Of a stretch of DNA of 64,000 bases, positions 9,349-17,294 are shown one piece after another. Source of the stretch: Cohnella mopanensis. GTDB lineage: Bacteria > Bacillota > Bacilli > Paenibacillales > Paenibacillaceae. Numbering within the stretch: position 1 is the first letter of the stretch; each line of letters starts with the position of its first letter. The stretch lies in contig NZ_JAKRWM010000012.1 in assembly GCF_022352055.1 (NCBI RefSeq), forward strand, positions 62,001 through 126,000, given 5' to 3'. The position numbers and the translations under genes are program-made. The notes under the pieces were generated by a model that searched no databases, was not told where the DNA came from, and saw nothing but the letters and a program-made list of their open reading frames with translations.

Positions 9349-9362
9349 ATGCGGAGGTTTCC

Positions 9363-10241
9363 ATGATCAGCAATCGCAGCAAATACGCGACCGCGGCGTT
9401 GTTCCTCTTACCGGCATTCGCGGTCTACACGGTGCTCTTGATCTATCCGGTGCTTCAGTCCGTGTTCATGTCGTTCTACGAATGGAACGGCATCGCCGGC
9501 TCGAAGATGGTGTTCTCCGGATTGGACAATTACAAAACGATGTTCCAAATGCCGGAGTTTTGGACGTCGCTTGCGAACGTTCTGAAGTTTATCCTGATCG
9601 GTTTCGCCCTGCAGATGCCCCTTTCTTTTTTTCTCGGGTATCTGATTTCCCGCAAGATGAAGGGCAATCGCTTCTTCAAGACGGCCTTCTTCATGCCGGT
9701 CGTTCTGCCGATGACGGCGGTAGCCTTAATGTGGACGTTCATTCTGTTTCCGAACGGAGGCCTCTTTAATACGCTGCTGACGGAGATCGGGCTCGGAAAC
9801 CTGGTTCGCAACTGGCTCGGAGATACGACGATCGTCACTTACACGACGCCTATCATCAACATGTGGGTGTATGCGGGACTCAATATGATCATTTTCTCGG
9901 CGGGTATCGTCGGCATTCCGGAGCAGCTCTATCAAGCTGCGGCGATCGACGGCGCGACGGGTTGGCGGAAGCTTCGCTACATTACGATCCCACTGCTGAA
10001 GGACACGTTCAAGATTTACGCGGTCACTTGCTTCACCGGCTCGCTGCGGGTGTTCGACATCATCTTCGTCATGACGTCCGGCGGACCGAACGGGGCGTCC
10101 GACGTGCCGGCGACGCTGCTGTATTACCAAGGCTTCAAGTATATGAACTTCGGCCTCGCGAACAGTATCGGTACTTTTATTCTCGTTGCGGGTCTATTCC
10201 TGAGCATCGTGACGAACCGATACCTGAACAACGACAAGTAA
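9363..10241 (+). CDS. Sugar ABC transporter permease (MsmF/UgpA type)
   Basis: 292 residues with six predicted membrane helices: TM1 around residues 10-30 (LFLLPAFAVYTVLLIYPVL) and the last near the C-terminus (FILVAGLFLSIVT). The EAA loop that docks the ATPase reads EQLYQAAAIDGATGWRKLRYITIPLL around residues 185-210. RBS CGGAGG sits 6 bp before ATG. It forms the transmembrane heterodimer with the next gene. No ATP-binding subunit gene is in the cluster, so a shared MsmX/MsmK-like ATPase encoded elsewhere probably energises it (known for this family, inferred here). Confidence 0.93.
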   Translation: MISNRSKYATAALFLLPAFAVYTVLLIYPVLQSVFMSFYEWNGIAGSKMVFSGLDNYKTMFQMPEFWTSLANVLKFILIGFALQMPLSFFLGYLISRKMKGNRFFKTAFFMPVVLPMTAVALMWTFILFPNGGLFNTLLTEIGLGNLVRNWLGDTTIVTYTTPIINMWVYAGLNMIIFSAGIVGIPEQLYQAAAIDGATGWRKLRYITIPLLKDTFKIYAVTCFTGSLRVFDIIFVMTSGGPNGASDVPATLLYYQGFKYMNFGLANSIGTFILVAGLFLSIVTNRYLNNDK

Positions 10242-10288
10242 GGGGAACGGAAACGGTTCCCTGAAATAAGAACGGTAGGTGATCTCTC

Positions 10289-11122
10289 TTGCGTCTGGCG
10301 CGTTTTCGCTTAGGCGGCTCGTTACTGTACCTATTTTCGGCCGTCTGGGCGCTCATTACGTTGTATCCGCTCGTATTTACGGCGATGTCCTCCTTCAAGA
10401 CGACCGACGAAATCTATTCGGCTCCATTCAAACTGCCTAGCCTCTACAGTTTTTCTAACTACGCTAGGGCGCTGTTCGATGCGGGCATGCTGCGGGCGAT
10501 CGGCAACTCTTTCGGAATCGCGATCGTCTCGACGCTGTCGGTCATCCTGCTGGGCAGCTTGGCTTCTTTCGTCCTAGCGAGGCTGGGCTTGAAGTTCGGC
10601 AACGCCGTTTTGCTTTACTTTTTGCTGGGTATCATGATTCCCGTCCATACCACGCTCGTGCCGCTCATGAAGCTGGTCAGCGGGGTTCAAGGACAGAACC
10701 ACTATTTGACGATGGTCCTGATCTACACGGCTTTCCATCTGCCGTTCGCCATTTTCCTGATCTCCAGTCATATGAGGGGAATCGGCAAGGAGCTGGACGA
10801 ATCGGCTGCCCTGGACGGGTGCGGGCCGATCCGGTTGTTCGCTTCGATCATTTTCCCGCTGACGATGCCGGCGATCGCGACGGCGTTCATCCTGACTTTC
10901 CTGTACGTCTATAACGATTTGATCTTCGCCGTCATTTTCATCTCGGACAAGAGCATGTTCACGATTCCGCTGACGATGCTTACGTTCGTGGCCAAGAGCT
11001 TGACGGAGTACGGGCCGATCTTCGCGTCCATCATCGTCTCCATCATCCCGATGATCGTCGTCTTCCTGATATTCCAGGAAAGGGTGGTCAGCGGCCTTGC
11101 GGCGGGAGCGGTCAAAGAATAA
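10289..11122 (+). CDS. Sugar ABC transporter permease (MsmG/UgpE type)
   Basis: 277 residues, TTG start at 10289 preceded by GGTAGGTGAT. Six membrane helices, with the first at about residues 10-35 (YLFSAVWALITLYPLVFTAM). The EAA loop reads GKELDESAALDGCGPIRLFASIIFPL. The C-terminal VVSGLAAGAVKE is the usual ending of this family. It pairs with the upstream permease; between them a small GGGAAC/GTTCCC hairpin sits at about 10245-10262. Transcription ends at the bidirectional terminator just downstream. Confidence 0.92.
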   Translation: MRLARFRLGGSLLYLFSAVWALITLYPLVFTAMSSFKTTDEIYSAPFKLPSLYSFSNYARALFDAGMLRAIGNSFGIAIVSTLSVILLGSLASFVLARLGLKFGNAVLLYFLLGIMIPVHTTLVPLMKLVSGVQGQNHYLTMVLIYTAFHLPFAIFLISSHMRGIGKELDESAALDGCGPIRLFASIIFPLTMPAIATAFILTFLYVYNDLIFAVIFISDKSMFTIPLTMLTFVAKSLTEYGPIFASIIVSIIPMIVVFLIFQERVVSGLAAGAVKE

Positions 11123-11137
11123 GCCGAATATAAAAAA

Positions 11138-11176
11138 GATCCGGGCGCCTTCGAGAAGAAGGCGCCCGGATCTTTT
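11138..11176. terminator. Bidirectional intrinsic terminator
   Basis: A perfect 14-bp stem (GATCCGGGCGCCTT at 11138-11151 with its complement at 11159-11172) has AAAAAA before it and TTTT after it. It serves both the convergent permease gene and the fucosidase gene. Confidence 0.92.
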
Positions 11177-11179
11177 CGT

Positions 11180-12148
11180 TTATCCGCGGGTCGGCCAGTC
11201 GGCCGGCGGTTCCGCCAGATCGGCGGGCCGCGCGTAGCGCTCTCCGATCTCCTTGAAGCGGGCAAGCATGTTGTCGTCGAGCCGTCCGAGCTGGTTCGGC
11301 GCGCCGTTCAGCAGGAAGCTGACGTTGCGGCGATTGGAGTCGTTAATTTTATCGAGCGCCCAATCGGCCGTTTTCAGCTCCATATCCGTATCGGTCGTTC
11401 TCCAGAACCACGTCTTGGTCAGAATGTTGCAGCTCGCGCCCGGCCCGTTGAACGAGTCCGAGATTTCCTGGCCTGCGGCGTTCTCGTAGAAAGCGATATC
11501 GGTAAGCGCGAGATCGTCGCAGCCGATATTCATCAGCAGGCAATCGGGCTGGAGTTCCTTGACCAACTGGTCGATCTCCTGGAACGGAAGTACCTCGTAG
11601 CGAGGACCGCCCCACTCGGCGTCCCAACCGTCGATGATCAAGAACGGAATTTCACCGTATTCCGTCAGCAGCTCGAGGATCTGGTTTTTGATGAACTGCT
11701 TGTCTTCCGGAGTGCACTTATTCCGGTTGATCTTATGGTGCAAGTCGAGGATCGAGAAATACAGCCCCGCTTGGATGCCTTCCTTGCGGAACGCGTCCAA
11801 GTATTCCTTCACGACGTCCGTTGGGTTGGCCGCGTTCCTGACGCAATGCTCCGTATGCCGGGTCGGCCATAGGCTGAAGCCTTCGTGATGCTTGGCCGTC
11901 AACGCGGCGAACGTCATGCCGGCGGACTTGGCCGCCGTCGCCCATTGAGCGCAGTCGAGAGCGGTCGGGTTCCAGTCCTGGGGATCGAAGACGAACCTGC
12001 GCGGCTGGCCTCCGTTCTCGTGGGCGAATTCCCAATCTTCTATCTCCGAGTCCGCGAATTGGAACGTCGCGCTGTTGAAGTGGATGAACATGCCCGATCT
12101 TTGATTAACGAACCATTGCTGTCTTTCGAGCAAATGCTGGTTTTTCAT
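11180..12148 (-). CDS. Alpha-L-fucosidase, GH29 (short form)
   Basis: 322 residues, no signal peptide, so cytoplasmic. GH29 signatures: WFVNQRSGMFIHFNSATF near the N-terminus, the LTAKHHEGFSLWPT block around residue 80-93, and FLIIDGWDAEWGG, whose Asp is the expected nucleophile region. NVSFLLNGAPNQLGRL corresponds to the LLNVGPxxDG block. The family is usually about 430-600 residues; here the C-terminal beta-sandwich is absent and the protein is essentially the catalytic barrel. It is expected to release fucose from imported oligosaccharides. The 18-bp motif 30 bp upstream of its ATG ties it to the AraC/kinase region. RBS CTAGGAGGG on the minus strand supports ATG 12148. Confidence 0.87.
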   Translation of the reverse strand: MKNQHLLERQQWFVNQRSGMFIHFNSATFQFADSEIEDWEFAHENGGQPRRFVFDPQDWNPTALDCAQWATAAKSAGMTFAALTAKHHEGFSLWPTRHTEHCVRNAANPTDVVKEYLDAFRKEGIQAGLYFSILDLHHKINRNKCTPEDKQFIKNQILELLTEYGEIPFLIIDGWDAEWGGPRYEVLPFQEIDQLVKELQPDCLLMNIGCDDLALTDIAFYENAAGQEISDSFNGPGASCNILTKTWFWRTTDTDMELKTADWALDKINDSNRRNVSFLLNGAPNQLGRLDDNMLARFKEIGERYARPADLAEPPADWPTRG

Positions 12149-12177
12149 GAAATCGCCCTCCTAGGAAGTATAAATCG

Positions 12178-12195
12178 TATGATATCTACTACTAT
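12178..12195 (-). promoter_or_regulatory. 18-bp putative operator (copy 2) before the fucosidase gene
   Basis: Exact copy of the motif at 4273-4290, here reading in the same direction as the fucosidase gene and ending 30 bp before its ATG. A TATACT -10-like hexamer lies just inside it on the minus strand, so the motif covers the -35 region, as expected for an AraC-type activator site. Confidence 0.65.
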
Positions 12196-12433
12196 AGTCG
12201 AGAAGAACCCTTAAAACATCCGACAATGGCGACGAAAAAGCATACGATTTCGACCAATCCGATCCAGATGTAATAGTTGAAGTTACTGAACAGAAGAAGT
12301 GGAGTCGCAAGCTGATCGATCATGAGACGCTTCAAGAGCTATGGAGCAAGGGACTTTGGAAGCAGACAATTCAGACGATGGTGACATAAGAGTCATCAAA
12401 GATACCAATGGAAACATACTTAAGAAGATTTAG
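12196..12433 (+). pseudogene. Gene remnant of unknown identity
   Basis: Two overlapping open frames without convincing starts fill this gap. One runs from about 12196 to TAA at 12389 and ends VTEQKKWSRKLIDHETLQEL and a Trp-rich tail. The other can start at ATG 12341 and ends at TAG 12433 with DIRVIKDTNGNILKKI. The coding-like composition plus a switch of frame suggests the decayed 3' end of a gene. A weak GAAGT/ACTTC hairpin with seven Ts follows at about 12436-12460. I cannot name the family. Confidence 0.35.
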
Positions 12434-12471
12434 AATGAAGTATATCACTTCTTTTTTTCGCGAAGTTCATC

Positions 12472-12477
12472 TATAAT
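12472..12477 (+). promoter_or_regulatory. -10 box of the cobalamin operon
   Basis: Perfect TATAAT, with a poor TTCTTT-like -35 17 bp upstream. It places transcription start near 12484, just before the riboswitch. Confidence 0.5.
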
Positions 12478-12514
12478 GCTAGAAGGGATTCCTGCTTGAC
12501 CAATTGAATAATTT

Positions 12515-12700
12515 ACAGCCTGTAGGTGCCTTCGACGCTCAAGCGTATAAGGTTAAAAGGGAAGCCGGTGCAAACCCGGCGCGGTCCCGCCACTGTATAA
12601 CGGGGATAACCTCGCAAGATCACTGTTCCGCAAGGAATGGGAAGATGAGGGAGTCAGCAAACCCGTAAGCCAGGAAACCTGCCTACTCGGCTTCGCCAAA
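12515..12700 (+). ncRNA. Adenosylcobalamin riboswitch
   Basis: The core is clear: GGTTAAAAGGGAAGCCGGTG at 12551-12570, then CCCGGCGCGGTCCCGCCACTG at about 12575-12595, and the B12 box AAGCCAGGAAACCTGCC at 12667-12683. These are the conserved elements of the AdoCbl (btuB-leader) class. Peripheral stems fill the space between them. It precedes the BtuF-C-D operon and is followed by a hairpin with Ts at 12787-12820, so ligand binding probably causes transcription termination. Outer boundaries are approximate. Confidence 0.95.
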
Positions 12701-12786
12701 GAACATCCTTCGCGGAAAAGGACTGGCCGAATCAGGACATGATAGAGCGTTTACCTAATCATCCAAAGTTAATTCCTGATCTGCTG

Positions 12787-12820
12787 ACCCCTGGTTTCCT
12801 GCTGGAGACCGGGGGTTTTC
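12787..12820 (+). terminator. Riboswitch expression-platform terminator
   Basis: ACCCCTGGT (12787-12795) pairs with ACCGGGGGT (12808-12816) through nine pairs including one G-U, followed by TTTTC. It sits between the AdoCbl aptamer and the first ORF, as expected for a regulated terminator. Confidence 0.8.
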
Positions 12821-12899
12821 TCGTTGAATGGCACTGCCGGTAAAAAGATTTGATCGTTCAAGAGCAGCTCTACTAACTTGACGAGAGGAAGATTGAGTA

Positions 12900-13910
12900 A
12901 TGAAAAAATTATGGTTAATTGCATTAACATTAGTATTGGCAGTCGCATTAGCAGGCTGTGGCAAGGATAATAACAATTCTGCGGCAAGCCCGAGCGCGAG
13001 CTCAAGCGCAAGCCCGGCTGCTTCGGAGAGCGCAGCTCCGTCTTCGGACGCAGCGGTTAAGAAAACGGAGTACCCGCTTACGGTTAAAGATGCGACGGGA
13101 ACTGAATTCACGTTCGATAAGGCTCCTGAGAAGATTGTATCGACTTCCGTATCGGAGACCGAGATTTTGTTCGCTCTAGGGCTGGGCGATAAAGTAGTCG
13201 GCGTATCCGATTACGACAACTACCCGCCTGAAGTGTTGGAGAAGCAGAAGGTAGGCGGCGTGACCGAACCGAACGTGGAAGCCATTATTTCCTTGGAGCC
13301 GGACCTTGTCATTACGGGGATTTCCATCAAAGATACGGCCGTAGAGAAATTACGCTCGCTAGATCTTAAGCTGGTTAAGACGGAGCCTAAAAGCATCGAT
13401 GACGTTCTAGGCAACATCTTGCTGTTTGGCCAAATTTCCGATAAGCAGACGGAAGCGGAAGCGCTCGTCGCGCAGATGAAAGAAGACGTTCGCAAGGTTA
13501 CCGAGGCGGCAGCCACGATCAAACCTGAAGACAAGAAGAAGGTATACATCGAGTTCTCGCCGGGTTGGACAGTTGGGAAAGGCGAGTTCATGGACGAGTT
13601 GATTACGCTGGCTGGCGGCGTGAACATCGCATCCGATATGCAAGGCTGGAATCCGATCAACGAAGAGAAGGTCATCGCGGACAATCCGGATGTCATCATC
13701 TATACGCTGAACATTACGGACGACAAGTCCGGCAAGAAGCTGGAGGATCTTATCCAAGGGCGCAGCGGATGGGATAAAATCAAAGCGATCGCGGATAAGC
13801 AATTGGTCGGCATGGACGGAGACATTCTATCTAGACCCGGACCTCGCATTACGGAAGCGCTGAAGCAGCTTTCGGAAGGCATTTATCCGGGATTGGTGAA
13901 GAGTGAGTAG
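12900..13910 (+). CDS. btuF: Cobalamin ABC transporter substrate-binding lipoprotein
   Basis: 336 residues. Lipobox LAGC gives lipid-modified Cys20, followed by a Ser/Ala-rich linker to about residue 55. The mature part is a class III (helical-backbone) binding protein: KIVSTSVSETEILFALGLGDKVVGVSD, NVEAIISLEPDLVI and a C-terminal SRPGPRITEALKQL. RBS GAGAGGAAG precedes ATG 12900. Directly under the AdoCbl riboswitch, so cobalamin or a related corrinoid is the expected ligand rather than an iron-siderophore, although the fold is shared. The next gene starts inside its last codons. Confidence 0.9.
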   Translation: MKKLWLIALTLVLAVALAGCGKDNNNSAASPSASSSASPAASESAAPSSDAAVKKTEYPLTVKDATGTEFTFDKAPEKIVSTSVSETEILFALGLGDKVVGVSDYDNYPPEVLEKQKVGGVTEPNVEAIISLEPDLVITGISIKDTAVEKLRSLDLKLVKTEPKSIDDVLGNILLFGQISDKQTEAEALVAQMKEDVRKVTEAAATIKPEDKKKVYIEFSPGWTVGKGEFMDELITLAGGVNIASDMQGWNPINEEKVIADNPDVIIYTLNITDDKSGKKLEDLIQGRSGWDKIKAIADKQLVGMDGDILSRPGPRITEALKQLSEGIYPGLVKSE

Positions 13911-14940
13911 GAAAATCTTGATCTGGGGAGGAGCGGGTTTGGCGCTCCTCCTTCTTTCCGTTGTCGTGAGCTTGTCGATGGGCACTGCTAGCTTGCCTAT
14001 CTCCCAAGTGTGGGGCATATTATGGCATCAGCTGCCTTTTGTCGGGCACTGGGTTACACCGGATTGGCCGGTTTCCTCGGAGCAGATCATCCTGAAGGTT
14101 CGCTTGCCCCGAATTTTATTGGCTATTCTGATCGGGGCATGCCTATCCCTTGCGGGGGCGGGGTTCCAAGGCGTATTGCGCAACCCGCTAGCGGATCCTT
14201 ATACACTTGGCGTAGCATCGGGATCCGCGGTCGGGGCGGCTTTTATTATTTTGTTCGGCTTACAGGTAGCGCTACTGGGACAATGGACCATATCTGCCGT
14301 CGCTTTCGTAACGGGGATGCTCAGCCTATTCATCGTGCTGCGATTAGCTGTCATTAATGGCAAGTTTCAGTTGGAAACGTTGATTCTATCCGGCGTTGTC
14401 GTGCAGGCATTCCTCGGATCGATGGTATCCTTCATGGTGTCTCTGTCCGATAAGGTCATCAATGAAATCGTCTTCTGGCTGATGGGGAGCCTTTCTTTGC
14501 GCGGATGGTCTTTTACTTTCATGCTCGTACCGTATTTCCTCATCGGAATCGCGGTGCTATTGTCTTACGGCCGGACGCTGAATTTATTCGCTCTTGGCGA
14601 GCGTCAGGCCGAGCATCTAGGCGTGAATGTCGTCAGAACGCGCATGATCGTATTATGCGTTTCCACTTTAATTACGGCAGCAGCCGTTTCCGTAGCCGGC
14701 ACGATCGGTTTCGTCGGACTTGTCGTTCCTCATTTGGTCCGATTGATGGTCGGCCCCGACTATCGGATATTGCTGCCCGTAACGGCCATATTCGGAGGGA
14801 TCTATCTGCTCTGGGCCGATACGTTAGCCCGAATGCTGCTTAGCCCAACGGAAATTCCGTTAGGCGTCGTTACCGCGTTCCTTGGGGCGCCGTTCTTCGC
14901 GTATTTGCTTCGCAAAAACAAGAAAAGGCTGGGGGCGTAG
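13903..14940 (+). CDS. btuC: Cobalamin ABC transporter permease (FecCD family)
   Basis: 345 residues, GTG start overlapping the btuF stop by 8 bp. FecCD/BtuC family: N-terminal helix (WGGAGLALLLLSVVVSLSMG), LPRILLAILIGACLSLAGAGFQGVLRNPLADPYTLG, and C-terminal GTIGFVGLVVPHLVR, which contains the loop contacting the ATPase. About ten membrane helices are predicted. It forms the dimeric channel with the ATPase encoded next. Confidence 0.94.
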   Translation: MSRKILIWGGAGLALLLLSVVVSLSMGTASLPISQVWGILWHQLPFVGHWVTPDWPVSSEQIILKVRLPRILLAILIGACLSLAGAGFQGVLRNPLADPYTLGVASGSAVGAAFIILFGLQVALLGQWTISAVAFVTGMLSLFIVLRLAVINGKFQLETLILSGVVVQAFLGSMVSFMVSLSDKVINEIVFWLMGSLSLRGWSFTFMLVPYFLIGIAVLLSYGRTLNLFALGERQAEHLGVNVVRTRMIVLCVSTLITAAAVSVAGTIGFVGLVVPHLVRLMVGPDYRILLPVTAIFGGIYLLWADTLARMLLSPTEIPLGVVTAFLGAPFFAYLLRKNKKRLGA

Positions 14941-14944
14941 AAGT

Positions 14945-15727
14945 ATGCTACAAGTCCATCATCTCTCCAAATCCTATAACGAAGCTCATGTCCTGAAGGA
15001 TATTCGGTTTTCTGTGGCACAAGGGGAGTTCTTCGGCATTCTTGGCCCCAACGGTAGCGGGAAGTCTACTTTGCTTAAGCTGTTGTCCGGCGTGGAAAAA
15101 GCAAGCGGGGGCGACATTCAGATAAACGGCGAACCAATAGAGCGCTATTCACGCAAGCAATTATCCCGTTTCCTAGCGGTGTTGCAACAGGAGTCGCTTC
15201 CTCCGGTTAACTTTACGGTGAAGGAGATCGTCGAGATGGGACGATACCCGTATCAGAATTGGCTCGGGGAAGAGAAGGATGATCAGTCGGGAATCGTGGA
15301 TTCCATACTGGAGAAGCTTCGGCTGGTCGATTTGCAAGATCGATCGCTGCAGCATCTGAGCGGGGGCGAGCGGCAACGGGTCGCGCTAGGCAAAGTAATG
15401 GCCCAGAAGCCGAGCCTATTGCTGTTAGACGAGCCGACAACGTATTTGGACATCGGTTACCAGATTCAGATGATGGATCTCATTAAAACATGGCAGCGAG
15501 AAGAGAAACTTACCGTTGTCGCCGTTCTTCATGATCTAAATCTGGCGTCGATCTATTGCGATCGGATGTTAATGATAAGCCAGGGCGAAGCGATTAGTAT
15601 AGGGACACCTGAAGAAATTATGCGAAGCGAGCTTATTGAGCGGGTATACGGAACGACTCCAATTATCGTCGAACATCCGGTTCACAAGCTGCCGCAAATT
15701 ATGCTTCAAGGCGGGATAATCGAGTAA
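14945..15727 (+). CDS. btuD: Cobalamin ABC transporter ATP-binding protein
   Basis: 260 residues from ATG 14945, 4 bp after the permease stop; the longer in-frame start at 14882 would lie deep in btuC. Walker A GPNGSGKST near residue 36, signature LSGGERQRV, Walker B LLLLDEPTTYLD and the H-loop HD in VLHDLNLAS are all intact. It powers corrinoid uptake with the two upstream products. Confidence 0.94.
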   Translation: MLQVHHLSKSYNEAHVLKDIRFSVAQGEFFGILGPNGSGKSTLLKLLSGVEKASGGDIQINGEPIERYSRKQLSRFLAVLQQESLPPVNFTVKEIVEMGRYPYQNWLGEEKDDQSGIVDSILEKLRLVDLQDRSLQHLSGGERQRVALGKVMAQKPSLLLLDEPTTYLDIGYQIQMMDLIKTWQREEKLTVVAVLHDLNLASIYCDRMLMISQGEAISIGTPEEIMRSELIERVYGTTPIIVEHPVHKLPQIMLQGGIIE

Positions 15728-15770
15728 TAACGTTATGCATTCATTAAAACATGCGGAAGGTGGTTCGATT

Positions 15771-16319
15771 ATGGATAAGCCGAGCAAAGAACGCGGTCTG
15801 ACGCTCGTCTATACGGGCGATGGCAAAGGAAAGACGACGGCGGCAATGGGGCTCGCGGTCCGCGGCGCGGGCAGAGGTTTCAAAGTGCTCGTGATGCAGT
15901 TTATTAAATCCCCGCAAAGGACTTATGGGGAGAAGCTCGTATTCGACAAGCTGGGCATTGAAATCCATCAGCTCGGGATCGGATTCACTTGGCTGAAGAC
16001 GCCGGAGGAGCATCGCGAGTCTCTTCGAACGGCATGGGCGTATGCCAAAGAGCGTATCTCCAAGGGCGAGCATCAGCTCATTATTTTAGACGAGATCAAC
16101 AATGCTCTGGCGATCAACACGTTCCCGATAGACGATGTTCTGCCGCTTAGCGAGGTGTTGGACGTCATCCGCAACCGACCGCAAGGCATGCATCTCGTAT
16201 TAACGGGACGGAACGCGCAACCGGAAGTCGTGGAGCTCGCGGACCTCGTTACGGAGATGAAGCCGGTTAAGCACTATTATGAAGAAGGCATATCGGCTGT
16301 AATGGGAATCGAGATGTGA
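15771..16319 (+). CDS. cobO: Cob(I)yrinic acid a,c-diamide adenosyltransferase (CobO/BtuR family)
   Basis: 182 residues from ATG 15771, chosen over 15735 because GGAAGGTGG precedes it and the protein then starts just before the conserved GLTLVYTGDGKGKTTA. The variant P-loop TGDGKGKTTAA (about residues 15-25), the MQFIK strand and the IILDEINNAL box are the CobA/BtuR/CobO signature. The enzyme transfers the adenosyl group from ATP to reduced corrinoid, so imported cobalamin becomes coenzyme B12, the ligand of the riboswitch upstream. No other B12-synthesis genes are adjacent, which fits salvage. Confidence 0.93.
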   Translation: MDKPSKERGLTLVYTGDGKGKTTAAMGLAVRGAGRGFKVLVMQFIKSPQRTYGEKLVFDKLGIEIHQLGIGFTWLKTPEEHRESLRTAWAYAKERISKGEHQLIILDEINNALAINTFPIDDVLPLSEVLDVIRNRPQGMHLVLTGRNAQPEVVELADLVTEMKPVKHYYEEGISAVMGIEM

Positions 16320-16335
16320 GAGGAGGGCGGCGCAA

Positions 16336-17151
16336 ATGAGAATCGTATCGCTATGTCCTAGCAATACGGAGCTACTGGCGTTCATGGGGCTTTCCTCCAT
16401 GATCGTGGGTGTAGATATTTACTCCGATTGGCCGCCTGCGATTCAAGAGTTGCCGAGGCTGGGGTCGGATATGGACATCGATATCGATGCCGTCGAAGCG
16501 CTTAAGCCCGATCTGGTTCTTGCATCGCTTACCGTGCCCGGGATGGAGAAGAATATAGAAGGCTTGAAAGCAAGGAATCTTCCTTATATCATCTTGAATC
16601 CGAATAGCCTGGAGGATATTAGCAATAACATGCTAGTCGTTGGCGAAGCGACGGATAAGATTGAGCAAGCAAAGGATGCAGTGCATAAGTATCGGCAGAT
16701 GCTGGAGCAATACGCGGAGTTGAGCCGTAGAGTCGAGAAGAGGCCAACCCTCTACTGGGAATGGTGGCCGAAACCCGTTTTCTCGCCGGGCGGCGGCAAT
16801 TGGCTGACGGAGATTAGCGAGCTGGCCGGAGCGAAGAACGTGTTCGCGGAAGATTCGCGAGCGAGCGTAAAGACGGATCTGGAGGATGTGCTTAACCGGG
16901 AGCCGGACTATATTTTACTGGCATGGGTCGGAGTTAAAGCACAGCAAGTAAAGCCCGAGTCGGTAAAGAAGCGCCCAGGTTGGTCTCGTCTGGACGCCGT
17001 CCAGCAGGAACGCATTCATGTCATGGAAGAGCCGCTTTATTGCAGGCCGTCCCCGCGACTTATCGTAGGCTTGCAGAAGCTTGCGGCTTCCCTGCATCCG
17101 GATGTCTATCCGGCCTTTGATCCGCTGGCAAGCGAGCAATGGTTTAGTTGA
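16336..17151 (+). CDS. Second BtuF-like cobalamin-binding protein without signal peptide
   Basis: 271 residues, beginning directly at the binding fold (MRIVSLCPSNTELLAFMGL). It has no signal sequence or lipobox and so should be cytoplasmic. It keeps BtuF family blocks: VGVDIYSDWPPAI, DAVEALKPDLVLAS and a C-terminal RPSPRLIVGLQKLA. Separated by 16 bp from the adenosyltransferase gene and preceded by GAGGAGGGCGG. Cytosolic homologues next to cobO/btuCD are common in Firmicutes; a role in handling corrinoid inside the cell is plausible but not shown by the sequence. Confidence 0.8.
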   Translation: MRIVSLCPSNTELLAFMGLSSMIVGVDIYSDWPPAIQELPRLGSDMDIDIDAVEALKPDLVLASLTVPGMEKNIEGLKARNLPYIILNPNSLEDISNNMLVVGEATDKIEQAKDAVHKYRQMLEQYAELSRRVEKRPTLYWEWWPKPVFSPGGGNWLTEISELAGAKNVFAEDSRASVKTDLEDVLNREPDYILLAWVGVKAQQVKPESVKKRPGWSRLDAVQQERIHVMEEPLYCRPSPRLIVGLQKLAASLHPDVYPAFDPLASEQWFS

Positions 17152-17214
17152 CGGACGGTTCTTCACCGTTACGGCTGTGAAATATAAAAGTAAAATTAAT
17201 AGCGTAGGAGATCA

Positions 17215-17244
17215 AAATACCGTCAAAAGCTGGCGGTATTTTTC
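17215..17244 (+). terminator. Terminator of the cobalamin operon
   Basis: AAATACCG (17215-17222) pairs with CGGTATTT (17234-17241), followed by TTC. It separates the B12 operon from the next importer. Confidence 0.75.
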
Positions 17245-17294
17245 TTTATAATAAAAACAAGTTTACGATTACGAACAGATTCGAGGTGTTGCAT

